NCBI GenBank assembly: GCA_963705545.1
Contig: CAVPJX010000001.1
Span: 992,001-1,056,000 of the forward strand
Direction: 5' to 3'
Length of the DNA stretch: 64,000 bases
Origin: DATBLY01 sp963705545
GTDB taxonomy: Bacteria > Actinomycetota > UBA4738 > HRBIN12
Shown: positions 1 through 7,758 of the stretch, piece after piece
How the letters are laid out: each line of letters begins with the position of its first letter
Position numbering within the stretch: position 1 is the first letter of the stretch
The notes under the pieces: model-generated
Databases searched by the model: none
What the model saw: the letters and a program-made list of their open reading frames with translations, nothing else
Told to the model about the DNA's origin: nothing
Made by a program: the position numbers and the translations under genes

Positions 1-497
1 ATCGCGCTCCGCCGCTCCGCGGCGGTGCGCCGCGCCTGCGAGCCCTCGGCCGGGGCCCGACGGCACAGACGCACCACCGGGCGGTCGAGCCTCCGGCCCA
101 CCGAGACCGCCAGCGCCCGCGCCTGATCGAACCCGCGCTCCCCCAGACGCCGCCGAGCGAGCGGGACCCACGTCACGGCGTCGACCGGCGGGAGCTCGAC
201 CGCCACCACGGCGTCCGCGAGCGCCGCCGCGATGCTCCGCCATCCGGAGAACTTCAGGCGGTGGATCGCGTCCTTCGCCGGCCCGGCGTACCGGAAGGGC
301 GCGCGCGCCAGGTCGATCGTGGCCGGCGGACAATCCGCGCACGACGCGACGTCGGATCCCGGGGAGCCGCACCGCCGACACCACGGTGGGATCGTCGTCT
401 CGAGCGCCCGACGGCAGCCCGGGCAGAACGGCCATGGCCCTCGGGCGCAGCCCGCGCACCGCGGCGGGAAGACGACCTCGAGAGCGCGATCGAGCAC
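1..497 (-). CDS. comF: ComF family phosphoribosyltransferase-like protein (C-terminus cut by window edge)
   Basis: The visible part begins with GTG at 497; an in-frame TAG lies 12 nt upstream, so no earlier start is possible. The N-terminus carries four Cys pairs (CAGC, CPGC, CRRC, CADC) that form the usual ComF zinc ribbon. It is followed by the ComF core, with FRYAGPAKDAIHRLKFSGW and WVPLARRRLGERGFDQARALA. The PRPP-binding loop and C-terminus lie beyond position 1. ComF proteins are linked to DNA uptake in naturally competent bacteria; their role in actinobacteria is unclear. The gene lies 29 nt after the 527..1162 gene and is probably the last member of the operon that starts with the hexomutase. 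Confidence 0.85.
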   Translation of the reverse strand, partial: MLDRALEVVFPPRCAGCARGPWPFCPGCRRALETTIPPWCRRCGSPGSDVASCADCPPATIDLARAPFRYAGPAKDAIHRLKFSGWRSIAAALADAVVAVELPPVDAVTWVPLARRRLGERGFDQARALAVSVGRRLDRPVVRLCRRAPAEGSQARRTAAERRSA

Positions 498-526
498 CCG
501 GCGACGCTACGCCGGGTCGCCGACAC

Positions 527-1162
527 TCACGGCAGGGAGATCTCCACGGACCCGGCGCTCCCCCGCACGTCGATCGTGACCGCCGCCTGGCTCTTCAGCA
601 GGGGATAGGCGGTGACGCTCCCCCGGCCCTCCCCCTCGTCGAAGACGGCGTCGAGGACCGGGACGCGGGCTCCGTCGGCGAACAGCCGGACGTCGATCGG
701 CCCGGGCGAGGCGTACCGGAGCGTCAGCGAGTCGCCGACGCAGTCCAGCTGCTCGAGCCGCGCCTTGGGCCCGCCCTCGACCTGCACCGCCTTGTTGACC
801 GGGATCTGGCCCCGACGGACGGTGGCGCGCGGCCACGGGACGGAGAACCGCTCGCCGGGACGCACGGTGGCAGCGGAGCCGTCGATCGCGACCTCGCACT
901 CCAGCGTGTACCAGCCCGCGGTCAGCTCGGTCAGTCCGAACTCGAAGGGGACGAACGTGTCCAGGTTGGGCGCCACGTCGAGGGTGAGGGGCTCCACGTC
1001 GATCGTCCGCCCCGCCGAACCGGCGACCTCCCGCACTCGCGCCACGGAGATCCGTACCTGGTGCGGATCCCCGTCGGCGGCCCGCAGCACGAACGCGCCC
1101 TTCACCGACGCCGGGAAGCGCTCGAAGTGCGCGCGGAACGACACCAGGTCCTGTGCGTTCAC
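527..1162 (-). CDS. Hypothetical protein, beta-rich, about 211 aa
   Basis: The start is a GTG at 1162 that overlaps the adenosylhomocysteinase stop as GTGA, the coupling seen throughout this window. The product begins MNAQDLVSFRAHFERFPASV. It has no signal peptide or membrane segment. It shows alternating polar/hydrophobic strands with short turns (VPFEFGLTELTAGWYTLECEV, FSVPWPRATVRRGQIPV), which suggests one or two immunoglobulin-like beta-sandwich domains, probably cytoplasmic. I do not recognise the family. Co-transcription with purine and S-adenosylhomocysteine salvage genes is evident from spacing but does not by itself reveal the function. Confidence 0.8.
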   Translation of the reverse strand: MNAQDLVSFRAHFERFPASVKGAFVLRAADGDPHQVRISVARVREVAGSAGRTIDVEPLTLDVAPNLDTFVPFEFGLTELTAGWYTLECEVAIDGSAATVRPGERFSVPWPRATVRRGQIPVNKAVQVEGGPKARLEQLDCVGDSLTLRYASPGPIDVRLFADGARVPVLDAVFDEGEGRGSVTAYPLLKSQAAVTIDVRGSAGSVEISLP

Positions 1163-2415
1163 GTGCCCTGCTGCCAGGAATGGAGGTACGCGTCCTGCTC
1201 CTCGGTGAGGCGATCGATCTCCACCCCCATCGCCTGGAGCTTCAGGCTCGCGACCTCCTTGTCGATCTCCACCGGCACGGGATAGACCTCTTCGCCCAGC
1301 TCGGCGTGATGCTTCACCACCCATTCCACCGCCAGCGCCTGGTTCGCGAACGACATATCCATCACGGCGGCGGGGTGACCCTCGGCGGCGGCCAGGTTCA
1401 CGAGCCGGCCCTCGCCGAGCAGGTGCAACCGCCGGCCGTCCGCGAGCGTGAACTCGTCCACGAACTCGCGGATCCGCCGCGTCTTGACGGCGAGCGCCGC
1501 GAGCGCCGGCTTGTCGATCTCGACGTCGAAGTGGCCCGAGTTCGCCAGGATCGCCCCGTCCTTCATCCGCTCGAGGTGCTCCGAGCGGATCACGCTCGTG
1601 TCGCCCGTGACGGTGATGAACACGTCCCCGATCGCCGCCGCCTCGAGGATCGGCATCACCCGGTAGCCCTCCATCAGCGCCTCGAGCGCGGCGGTCGGGT
1701 CGACCTCGGTGATCACGACGTGCGCTCCGAGGCCGCGGGCCCTCGACGCCACGCCCCGGCCGCACATCCCGTACCCGCACACGACGATCGTCCGACCGGC
1801 GATGAGCCGGTTCGTCGACCGCATGATCGCGTCCATCGTGGACTGGCCGGTCCCGAACCGATTGTCGAACAGGTGCTTGGTGTCGGCGTCGTTCACCGAG
1901 ACGATCGGGTACCTGAGCGCCCCGTCGGCCGCCATGGCTCGCAGGCGGATCACGCCGGTCGTGGTCTCCTCGGTCCCGCCCATGATCTCGCCGAGCTGAT
2001 CCGCCCGGCGCTGGTGGAGCTCGCTCACCATGTCCGCCCCGTCGTCCATCGTGATCTGGGGCCGTTGGTCGAGCACGGCGTTGATGTGCCGGAAGAAGGT
2101 CTCGGTGTCCTCCCCCTTGATCGCGAACGTCCGGATCCCGCTCTGGTCGCAGAGCGCCGCGGCGACGTCGTCCTGCGTCGACAGGGGGTTCGAGGCGCAG
2201 AGCGAGACGTCCGCACCGCCCGCCGCGAGCGTCTCCATCAGGTTGGCGGTCTCGGTCGTCACGTGCAGGCACGCGGCGATCCCCACCCCGTCGAGCGGGC
2301 GCTCCTTCTCGAACCGCTCGCGGATCAGCGCGAGCACCGGCATCTCGCCGGCGGCCCACTCGATGCGCTCGCGCCCCGTGGGCGCGAGCGCCAGGTCTCT
2401 CACGTCACATTCCAT
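1159..2415 (-). CDS. ahcY: Adenosylhomocysteinase (S-adenosyl-L-homocysteine hydrolase)
   Basis: Reversibly hydrolyses S-adenosylhomocysteine to adenosine and homocysteine, removing the product inhibitor of methyltransferases. ATG at 2415 is preceded by GGAGGAGGG, giving 418 aa, the short form without the eukaryotic-type insertion. Catalytic elements are present: LHVTTET near residues 50-56, DDGAD near 124-128, TEET near 148-151, and the substrate/NAD segment NDADTKHLFDNRFGTGQS (about 175-192). The NAD-binding glycine loop CGYGMCGRG lies near 213-221. It sits one base after the nucleoside phosphorylase stop and overlaps the next gene by 4 nt. With PNP upstream, the operon appears built to clear adenosine/nucleoside products of methylation. 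Confidence 0.97.
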   Translation of the reverse strand: MECDVRDLALAPTGRERIEWAAGEMPVLALIRERFEKERPLDGVGIAACLHVTTETANLMETLAAGGADVSLCASNPLSTQDDVAAALCDQSGIRTFAIKGEDTETFFRHINAVLDQRPQITMDDGADMVSELHQRRADQLGEIMGGTEETTTGVIRLRAMAADGALRYPIVSVNDADTKHLFDNRFGTGQSTMDAIMRSTNRLIAGRTIVVCGYGMCGRGVASRARGLGAHVVITEVDPTAALEALMEGYRVMPILEAAAIGDVFITVTGDTSVIRSEHLERMKDGAILANSGHFDVEIDKPALAALAVKTRRIREFVDEFTLADGRRLHLLGEGRLVNLAAAEGHPAAVMDMSFANQALAVEWVVKHHAELGEEVYPVPVEIDKEVASLKLQAMGVEIDRLTEEQDAYLHSWQQGT

Positions 2416-2416
2416 C

Positions 2417-3262
2417 TCAGGACCCTCCTCCCGCGATCCGCGGGAGGAGGTCCACCAGGAGCCGTCCCACCGCCGGCGCGGTCTCGTTGCCCACGCGCAC
2501 GACCTCTTCGTGCTCGACGTGCTCACCGAGTGCGTTCGTCACCATGCTCATGCCCAGCACCCGCATCTCCAACGCCCGTGCCGGCACGACCTCCGGCACG
2601 GTCGACATCCCGACCACCGTGGCGCCCGCGAGGGCCAGCAATCGGAGCTCGGCCGGCGTCTCGAACGCCGGTCCGGACATCGCCGCGTACACGCCGGGCT
2701 CGATCTTCAGCCCCAACGCCCGTCCCCGCTCGAGCGCCAAGTCCGCCAGCTCGGGATCGTAGGCGTCGCGCAGGCCGACGAACGCCGGCATCCCGTCGGG
2801 ATAGCGCCAGCCCCGGAGCGGCGCGACGCCCATCAGGTTCAGGTGGTCGGTGAGCACCACGACGGTCCCGGCCGGCAGGTCGGCGTCGAGCCCGCCCGCG
2901 GCGGCCGTCACCACCAGCGTGCGCGCCCCGAGGGCGTGCGCCAGGCGAGGGAGGAGCGCGGGCGTATCCATCCCGTGTCCCTCGTAGAAGTGGACCCGTC
3001 CCGAGTACGACGCGACCGGCACCCCGGCGAGGTGGCCGAGGGTGAGCGTCCCGGCGTGTCCGGGCACCCCGGGCGGCGGGAACCCGGGCAGGTCGGTGAA
3101 CGCGAACGTGGCCTCGGCGACGAGATCCGCCCCGAGGGCGGGACCGAGGCCCGATCCCAGGATCAATCCGACCGAGGGCTCGAGCGCGGTGCGGTCCCGC
3201 ACCAGCGCGGCCGCCTGCTCAGCGAGATCGTCACCCGGACCCGGCAGGCCCGCCGAGGTCAC
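2417..3262 (-). CDS. Purine nucleoside phosphorylase (trimeric class)
   Basis: Phosphorolysis of purine nucleosides to free base and ribose-1-phosphate. The GTG start at 3262 overlaps the upstream isomerase stop (GTGA); 281 aa. Family signatures run in order: LGSGLGP (about 36-41), GVPGHAG, RVHFYEGH with the phosphate-binding Arg and His, AAMSGPAFETPAELRLL, GMSTVPEV, and MSMVTNALG. Asn in the TN motif is the purine-base ligand of true PNP; methylthioadenosine phosphorylases carry Asp there, so guanosine/inosine specificity is favoured. Together with AhcY it links methylation by-products to purine salvage. Confidence 0.93.
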   Translation of the reverse strand: MTSAGLPGPGDDLAEQAAALVRDRTALEPSVGLILGSGLGPALGADLVAEATFAFTDLPGFPPPGVPGHAGTLTLGHLAGVPVASYSGRVHFYEGHGMDTPALLPRLAHALGARTLVVTAAAGGLDADLPAGTVVVLTDHLNLMGVAPLRGWRYPDGMPAFVGLRDAYDPELADLALERGRALGLKIEPGVYAAMSGPAFETPAELRLLALAGATVVGMSTVPEVVPARALEMRVLGMSMVTNALGEHVEHEEVVRVGNETAPAVGRLLVDLLPRIAGGGS

Positions 3263-4323
3263 CCGGCGCCACCCGATAGCGCCGCCTTCAGACGGTCGAT
3301 CACGTCGACGGGCGTCGGGTCGACGCCGCGGGCGAACGCCACGTAGACGCTCGTCAGATCCCCCATGGCGATCAGCGACATCAGCTGCGCCAACGTCGAC
3401 GCGCCGGTCGCCCAGACCTCCTCGGTGAGCGCCCCCGCGCCCCGTGCCGCCTCGAGGGACAGCGGGTACCGCGGCGGGAGCTCGGCGTCCTCGTTCGCGT
3501 GACGGAGGGCGATCACGACGGACCGGTCGCCCTGTCGGTCGGACCAGCCGACCAGCTCGTTGTGGTCGAGCTCCGACATCGACGACCACCAGGCCGGGAT
3601 CTTCCCGTTCTCGTTCAGCTGGGTCTTCCAGCGCATCGCCGCGACGGCCCCGATCCCGTCGGCGCCCCAGACCACCGGGATCCGGTCGCCGATCCGCACC
3701 GCGAGGGCCTTCGCCGGGTTCGTCTCGGTGGGGACGTCCGGGGCGGACGTCGCCATCACGTCCGCGACCCGATCGATCGCCTCGCTCACATCGTCACCCT
3801 GCTTCGGCAGGAGCCCCGTGGACTCGAGCGCGCCGAGCGCGGCGAACCCCAGGTGCCCCAGTGCGGCCCTCGGCTGGAACCCTCCGGGCACGGGCACCAC
3901 GGCCACCCCGGCGGCGCTCGCCTCCGCCGCGATCGTGCCTCCCGAGGTGATCGTCAGGACACGGCACCCGCGCACGACGGCTTCCCGGAAGCTCGCCAGG
4001 GTCTCGGCCGTGTTCCCCGAGTAGGAGGAGCACACCACCAGCGTGTGGGGACCCGCGTAGGCGGGCAGGACCGGCGACCGGTTGACCTCGACCGGGATGC
4101 CGAGACGGTCACGGAAGACCGACCGGACCACGTCGCCGGCGACCGCCGAGCCGCCCATGCCGCAGAACAGCACCGCCGTCGCTCCGTCGGCGGTCGGCAG
4201 ATCGGCCACCGCGCGCGCCGCGTCGTAGGCGGTCCGACAGTCCCGAGGGAACCCCAGGGCCGCCCCGAGCATGTCCTGCGGATCGCCGGACCGGAGGGCC
4301 TCGACGTCGTCGAGGTTCGTCAC
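3259..4323 (-). CDS. Bifunctional phosphoglucose/phosphomannose isomerase (SIS domain)
   Basis: Interconverts fructose-6-phosphate with glucose-6-phosphate and mannose-6-phosphate, feeding hexose phosphates to nucleotide-sugar synthesis. GTG at 4323 overlaps the Trm112-like gene by 4 nt; 354 aa. Two SIS folds are visible: the first has FCGMGGSAVAGD and SSYSGNTAET; the second has VWGADGIGAVAAMRWKTQLNENGK and MSELDHNELVGW, whose Glu/His match the catalytic region of the PGI/PMI family. Position between ManB-type mutase and PNP matches the mycobacterial Rv3256c-manB arrangement. The isomerase activity is a family-level assignment. Confidence 0.9.
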   Translation of the reverse strand: MTNLDDVEALRSGDPQDMLGAALGFPRDCRTAYDAARAVADLPTADGATAVLFCGMGGSAVAGDVVRSVFRDRLGIPVEVNRSPVLPAYAGPHTLVVCSSYSGNTAETLASFREAVVRGCRVLTITSGGTIAAEASAAGVAVVPVPGGFQPRAALGHLGFAALGALESTGLLPKQGDDVSEAIDRVADVMATSAPDVPTETNPAKALAVRIGDRIPVVWGADGIGAVAAMRWKTQLNENGKIPAWWSSMSELDHNELVGWSDRQGDRSVVIALRHANEDAELPPRYPLSLEAARGAGALTEEVWATGASTLAQLMSLIAMGDLTSVYVAFARGVDPTPVDVIDRLKAALSGGAG

Positions 4324-4502
4324 GTGCGCCCGCCCCCCGGCTTCTCGGCCTCGTCGATCAACATCACGGGGATGTCGTCGCGGACCGGGTACCGGTAGCC
4401 ACACGTCCGGCAGACGATCACCTGGTCGGCCTCGCGGTAGTCGACCTCGCCCCGGTCGTTCGGACAGACCAGGATCTCGAGCAGCTGTGGGTCGAGCGTC
4501 AC
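4320..4502 (-). CDS. Trm112/YcaR-like zinc-ribbon protein, 60 aa
   Basis: Small cytoplasmic protein with the Trm112 layout: LDPQLLEILVCPNDRG, then CRTCGYRYPVRDDIPVMLIDEAE. Cys at the CPND and CRTC sites can form a treble-clef zinc site, although only three Cys are present. GTG at 4502 overlaps the mutase stop (GTGA) and the next gene overlaps it again. Trm112 homologues activate methyltransferases in eukaryotes and archaea; the bacterial YcaR family is less defined. Placement in an operon that also removes S-adenosylhomocysteine makes a methyltransferase-partner role possible, but that is inference. Confidence 0.88.
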   Translation of the reverse strand: MTLDPQLLEILVCPNDRGEVDYREADQVIVCRTCGYRYPVRDDIPVMLIDEAEKPGGGRT

Positions 4503-5911
4503 GTGTCCCTCCCCTTCTCCGGCCCCTCTTCCGGCCCTTCCTCGGGCCCTGCCTCCGGACCGCGGATCAGACGCAGGAGCATCGAGGTCCGCTCCTCGAG
4601 GAGCTCGGCGGTCCGCGCCTCGACGTTCAGGCGCAGCAACGGCTCCGTGTTGGACGGGCGCACGTTGCACCACCAGTCGTCGAACTCTACCGTCAGCCCG
4701 TCGAGCCGATCCTGCCGTCCGTCGGCGAGCGCGATCGCGATCTCCTCGATCTTCGCCCTCGGGTCGTCGACCTTCGAGTTGATCTCCCCCGAGTCGGCGT
4801 ACCGGCGGAAGGGCTGCAGCAGCTCGGACAACGACACGCCGGCGTCGGAGAGCTCCCCCAGCACGACGACGGCCGCGATCAGCCCCGAGTCCGCCCGGTA
4901 GTTGTCGCGGAAGTAGTAGTGACCGGAGTGCTCGCCGCCGAAGATCGCGCCCGTCTCCGCCATCACCTCCTTGATGAAGGAGTGACCGACGCGGGTCCGG
5001 AAGGGAACGCCACCGTGCTCGCGGATCACCTCGGGAACCACCCACGAGCAGATCAGGTTGTACAGGATCGTCGCGCCCGACTCCCGCCGGAGCATCGCGC
5101 GCGCCACGAGGGCGGTCACGAGCGAGCCGCTCACGTCGTCCGCGCGCTCGTCCACGAGGAACACGCGATCGGCGTCGCCGTCGAACGCGAGGCCGATGTC
5201 CGCGCGCTGCTCGGTCACCGCCGCCCGCAGGAACCGCTGGTTCTCCGGGTCGATCGGGTCGGCGGGATGGTTCGGGAAGGTCCCATCGAGCTCGGGGAAC
5301 AGATGCGTGACCGTCACCGGGAGCCGGTCGAGCACCGCCGGCGCGACCAGGCCGCCCATCCCGTTGGCGGTATCGATCGCGAGGCGGAGCGGGCGGATCG
5401 TCTCGACGTCGACGAACCCCAGGACGTGCTCGACGTAGCGGTCGAGCAGGTCGCGACGTTGCACGGAGCCCCGCGCCGGGACCGGCGGCGGCTCCGGCGC
5501 CTCGACCGCGGCCCGGATGTCGCGCAACCCGGTGTCCTCCCCCACCGGCTTCGCGCCGGCGAGGCAGAACTTCAGCCCGTTGTACTGCTTGGGGTTGTGG
5601 CTCGCGGTGATCATGACCCCGGGGAGCCCGAGCGAGCCTGAGGCGAAGTAGAGCAGGTCGGTCGAGGCGAGACCCAGGTCGACGACGTCGGCGCCGCGCC
5701 CCGTGGCGCCATCGGCGAACGCGGATGCGAACCCCTCGGAGGAGAGCCTGCTATCCCGCCCGATCAGGATCGATGGGGCTCCCGACCAATCGGTGAAGGC
5801 CTGACCGATCCGCCGGACGAGGTCCTCATCCAGGTCGACGGGAACGACGCCCCGGATGTCGTAGGCCTTGAAGACGCGATCGAGGTCCGACGCGGTGCGC
5901 ACGGACCGCAT
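4499..5911 (-). CDS. manB: Phosphomannomutase/phosphoglucomutase (alpha-D-phosphohexomutase)
   Basis: Transfers phosphate between C6 and C1 of mannose or glucose, supplying mannose-1-phosphate for the GDP-mannose-type pyrophosphorylase at 22532..23551 and glucose-1-phosphate for RmlA at 33010..34071. ATG at 5911; 470 aa. N-terminal FKAYDIRG, the phosphoserine loop GVMITASHNPKQYNGLKF (Ser about 104), the metal loop AFDGDADRV, the sugar-binding GGEHSGHYYFRDN, and the C-terminal phosphate loop RPSNTEPLLRLNVEA are all present. The tail is an odd acidic repeat (GPEEGPEEGPEKG) absent from most family members. It leads the operon down to ComF, with 4-nt overlaps at the first steps. Confidence 0.95.
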   Translation of the reverse strand: MRSVRTASDLDRVFKAYDIRGVVPVDLDEDLVRRIGQAFTDWSGAPSILIGRDSRLSSEGFASAFADGATGRGADVVDLGLASTDLLYFASGSLGLPGVMITASHNPKQYNGLKFCLAGAKPVGEDTGLRDIRAAVEAPEPPPVPARGSVQRRDLLDRYVEHVLGFVDVETIRPLRLAIDTANGMGGLVAPAVLDRLPVTVTHLFPELDGTFPNHPADPIDPENQRFLRAAVTEQRADIGLAFDGDADRVFLVDERADDVSGSLVTALVARAMLRRESGATILYNLICSWVVPEVIREHGGVPFRTRVGHSFIKEVMAETGAIFGGEHSGHYYFRDNYRADSGLIAAVVVLGELSDAGVSLSELLQPFRRYADSGEINSKVDDPRAKIEEIAIALADGRQDRLDGLTVEFDDWWCNVRPSNTEPLLRLNVEARTAELLEERTSMLLRLIRGPEAGPEEGPEEGPEKGRDT

Positions 5912-5964
5912 CCTACGAAGGTGCCGCGCGCGGCGTCAGGGCGAAGGTGATGCGGCGAGCCCGG

Positions 5965-6147
5965 TTACTTCTGGACCACGAGCCCGATGACGGAGTTGAG
6001 CGGGACCTGCTCGCCGTCGCGGTACCACCACTTGGCCTCGCACAGGTGGCACGTCGTGAAGGCGAGATCGCGCCCGCTCACCGCCATCGTGATGGTGATG
6101 AGGTCGCCGGATCGGCAGTGAGGGCAACTTCCGTTGGTGTCTGACAT
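5965..6147 (-). CDS. Small zinc-ribbon protein, 60 aa
   Basis: Product MSDTNGSCPHCRSGDLITIT continuing to CHLCEAKWWYRDGEQVPLNSVI. Two CxxC knuckles (CPHC, CHLC) about 28 residues apart make a compact rubredoxin-like zinc ribbon; there is no membrane segment. ATG at 6147 is preferred because everything before it lacks conservation-like features, but an in-frame ATG at 6186 (MARVAPFGHPDAT...) cannot be excluded and neither has a clear ribosome-binding site. It lies 53 nt upstream of manB, same strand. Function not recognised; similar ribbons are often transcription- or translation-associated. Confidence 0.75.
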   Translation of the reverse strand: MSDTNGSCPHCRSGDLITITMAVSGRDLAFTTCHLCEAKWWYRDGEQVPLNSVIGLVVQK

Positions 6148-6270
6148 CGTGGCATCAGGGTGCCCGAACGGCGCGACCCGAGCCATAGCACGTCGCGACC
6201 GAATCTCCTGGGCACTCCGAGCGGCCCCACGCATCGGCCGCGACGGCACGGAGACATCCCCCGGATCCCT

Positions 6271-6298
6271 CGTCCCTCCGTCGAACGACGGAGGGACG
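6271..6298 (-). terminator. Strong hairpin terminator after the DUF3499 gene
   Basis: CGTCCCTCCGTCG, then AA, then CGACGGAGGGACG gives a 13-bp perfect inverted repeat (about an 11-bp stem once the loop is allowed), starting 8 nt past the DUF3499 stop on the minus strand. There is no long U-run, as is common in high-GC actinobacteria. It separates DUF3499 from the zinc-ribbon/manB operon. Confidence 0.7.
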
Positions 6299-6306
6299 TT
6301 CGGACC

Positions 6307-6519
6307 TCAGCCCGTGAGGACCGGCGCGCCCGTGCGCTGGTCACGCACGGTCCAACCGACGGGCGCCGACATCCGGGCGACGTGCTCCTCGCACAGGTCC
6401 AAGAGGTTCGGATCGGGTTCGGTGAGCAGATCGGCCACGAGGACCTCCCGCTCCGCGTAGCGCAACGAGACCGTGACCGAGGGGGGGCTGCCGCATCGCA
6501 TCTTCGCGCACCGCCGCAC
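6307..6519 (-). CDS. DUF3499 family protein
   Basis: Predicted 70 aa: VRRCAKMRCGSPPSVTVSLR, then YAEREVLVADLLTEPDPNLLDLCEEHVARMSAPVGWTVRD. The RRC...C spacing, the DLCEEHVARMSAPVGW block and the size match the actinobacterial DUF3499 family (Rv3258c type), normally found beside manB and whiB2, as here. The Cys/His set (RRC, MRC, LCEEH) suggests metal binding. An upstream ATG at 6558 would give 83 aa, but the extra residues are encoded by a promoter-like palindrome. GTG at 6519 lies 6 nt after a good -10 box, fitting a leaderless transcript. Function unknown. Confidence 0.8.
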   Translation of the reverse strand: MRRCAKMRCGSPPSVTVSLRYAEREVLVADLLTEPDPNLLDLCEEHVARMSAPVGWTVRDQRTGAPVLTG

Positions 6520-6525
6520 GGGCGC

Positions 6526-6554
6526 ACGGTAGATCACACGCGTGTGATCCGCAA
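6526..6554 (-). promoter_or_regulatory. DUF3499 promoter with 18-bp palindromic operator
   Basis: Reading the minus strand: -35 TTGCGG (6554-6549), a 17-nt spacer, -10 TACCGT (6531-6526), 6 nt, then GTG. The spacer is almost wholly the perfect palindrome GATCACACGCGTGTGATC (6532..6549). A nearly identical palindrome lies at 13081..13098 ahead of whiB, which implies one dimeric regulator for both genes. The protein that binds is not known from the sequence. Confidence 0.65.
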
Positions 6555-6577
6555 GCATCCGGACCCCGAGATCGGGA

Positions 6578-7633
6578 TCAGAGCACGAAGACGCGGGTCC
6601 CGATCGGGACGAGGGGGTACAGCGCCTCGACGTCGGACATGTACATCCGGATGCAGCCGTGGGAGGCGTTCGTCCCGATCGAGTTCACGTCGTAGGTCCC
6701 GTGGATCCGGATCCCCGACGCGTCGAGGTAGAGCGCCCGCGTGCCGAGCGGGTTGCCGGGGCCGGGCGGGATCGACATCGGCAGATCGGCCCCCCACGTG
6801 TCCGGCGCGGGGTTGTACCAGGTGGGGTTCTCCGCCTTGTTGACGATCGTCCACTGGCCGGACGGGGTCACGTACCCGGCGGCCGCCGTCGCGACCGGGT
6901 AGTGACGCACGATCTCGAAGCCGTCGTAGAGGTACAGCTCGTTGATGCTGCGATCGACCACGATCGTCTTCCCCAGCCTCGCGTCGGGGATCTTCGGTCG
7001 GAGGATCCGGACGGGCAGCCGCACCGAGCTCGCGCTCTCGTCCAGGGCGGCGAGCAGCCGCTGGGACGCGATGTTGGATCCGAGGGCCTGACCACGCCGG
7101 GCGTGGCGGAAGGTGACCTCGACGCCGTCGAACCGCACCGCTGCGTCGACCGGGGCGACCGCGATCTCGTCCGCGACCCGATCCACGAGCGACGACACCG
7201 TGCCGCCGTCGAACGTGAGGGCCACGTCGACCTCGACCGGCTCGTCTCGCCAGCGGTGCCAGACCCGAGCGAGGAAGCCCACCGACGATGTGGCGTCGAG
7301 GGCCTGGTCGACCGCGGCCTCCGTGTCGGCGCCCTGCCCGAGCTCGCGCGGGGTGATCGTCCACGCCTGATCCGCCGCGTGCACCTGGAGGGGGGCGTCG
7401 AGTCGCCCCGCGGCCGCACGCTCGACGGCGTCGATCGCCTGCGATCGCGTCATCCCGCCGACGTCGACCCCACCCACGGTGACGCCGGGAAGGATCGTGT
7501 CCGCGGTCGCGCGATCGTAGCGATAGGCGGCGTACGCGGCACCGGCGACCGAGAGCAGCACGATGGCGGCCGCCACGGTGACGACCACGACGGCGCCCCG
7601 GAAGCGTCGTTTGGCGTGTCTGCCTCGCTCCAT
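6578..7633 (-). CDS. L,D-transpeptidase with VanW-like N-terminal domains (YkuD catalytic domain)
   Basis: Predicted periplasm-facing enzyme that makes 3-3 peptidoglycan cross-links. ATG at 7633, 351 aa. N-terminal basic stretch and one TM (GAVVVVTVAAAIVLLSVAGAA, about 12-33), then LPGVTVGGVDVGGMTRSQA, the peptidoglycan-binding type 4 module shared with VanW/YoaR proteins, and a second such module. The C-terminal YkuD domain (about 215-351) contains IHGTYDVNSIGTNASHGCIRM with the catalytic His...Ser-His-Gly-Cys. A TATCAT box about 60 nt upstream on the minus strand is a possible -10. It fits the cell-envelope theme of the neighbouring SpoIID, LCP and polysaccharide genes. Confidence 0.93.
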   Translation of the reverse strand: MERGRHAKRRFRGAVVVVTVAAAIVLLSVAGAAYAAYRYDRATADTILPGVTVGGVDVGGMTRSQAIDAVERAAAGRLDAPLQVHAADQAWTITPRELGQGADTEAAVDQALDATSSVGFLARVWHRWRDEPVEVDVALTFDGGTVSSLVDRVADEIAVAPVDAAVRFDGVEVTFRHARRGQALGSNIASQRLLAALDESASSVRLPVRILRPKIPDARLGKTIVVDRSINELYLYDGFEIVRHYPVATAAAGYVTPSGQWTIVNKAENPTWYNPAPDTWGADLPMSIPPGPGNPLGTRALYLDASGIRIHGTYDVNSIGTNASHGCIRMYMSDVEALYPLVPIGTRVFVL

Positions 7634-7758
7634 GGAACCTGCCTCACGGGATGGACGACCGACGGGGAGTTCGCCGGTCCGACGATGATAGCGACTCGTC
7701 GGGTTCCCGCGCGGAGCAACCGACGGGCGAGCGCCGATGTTCCCGGTCGGGGCCGAAC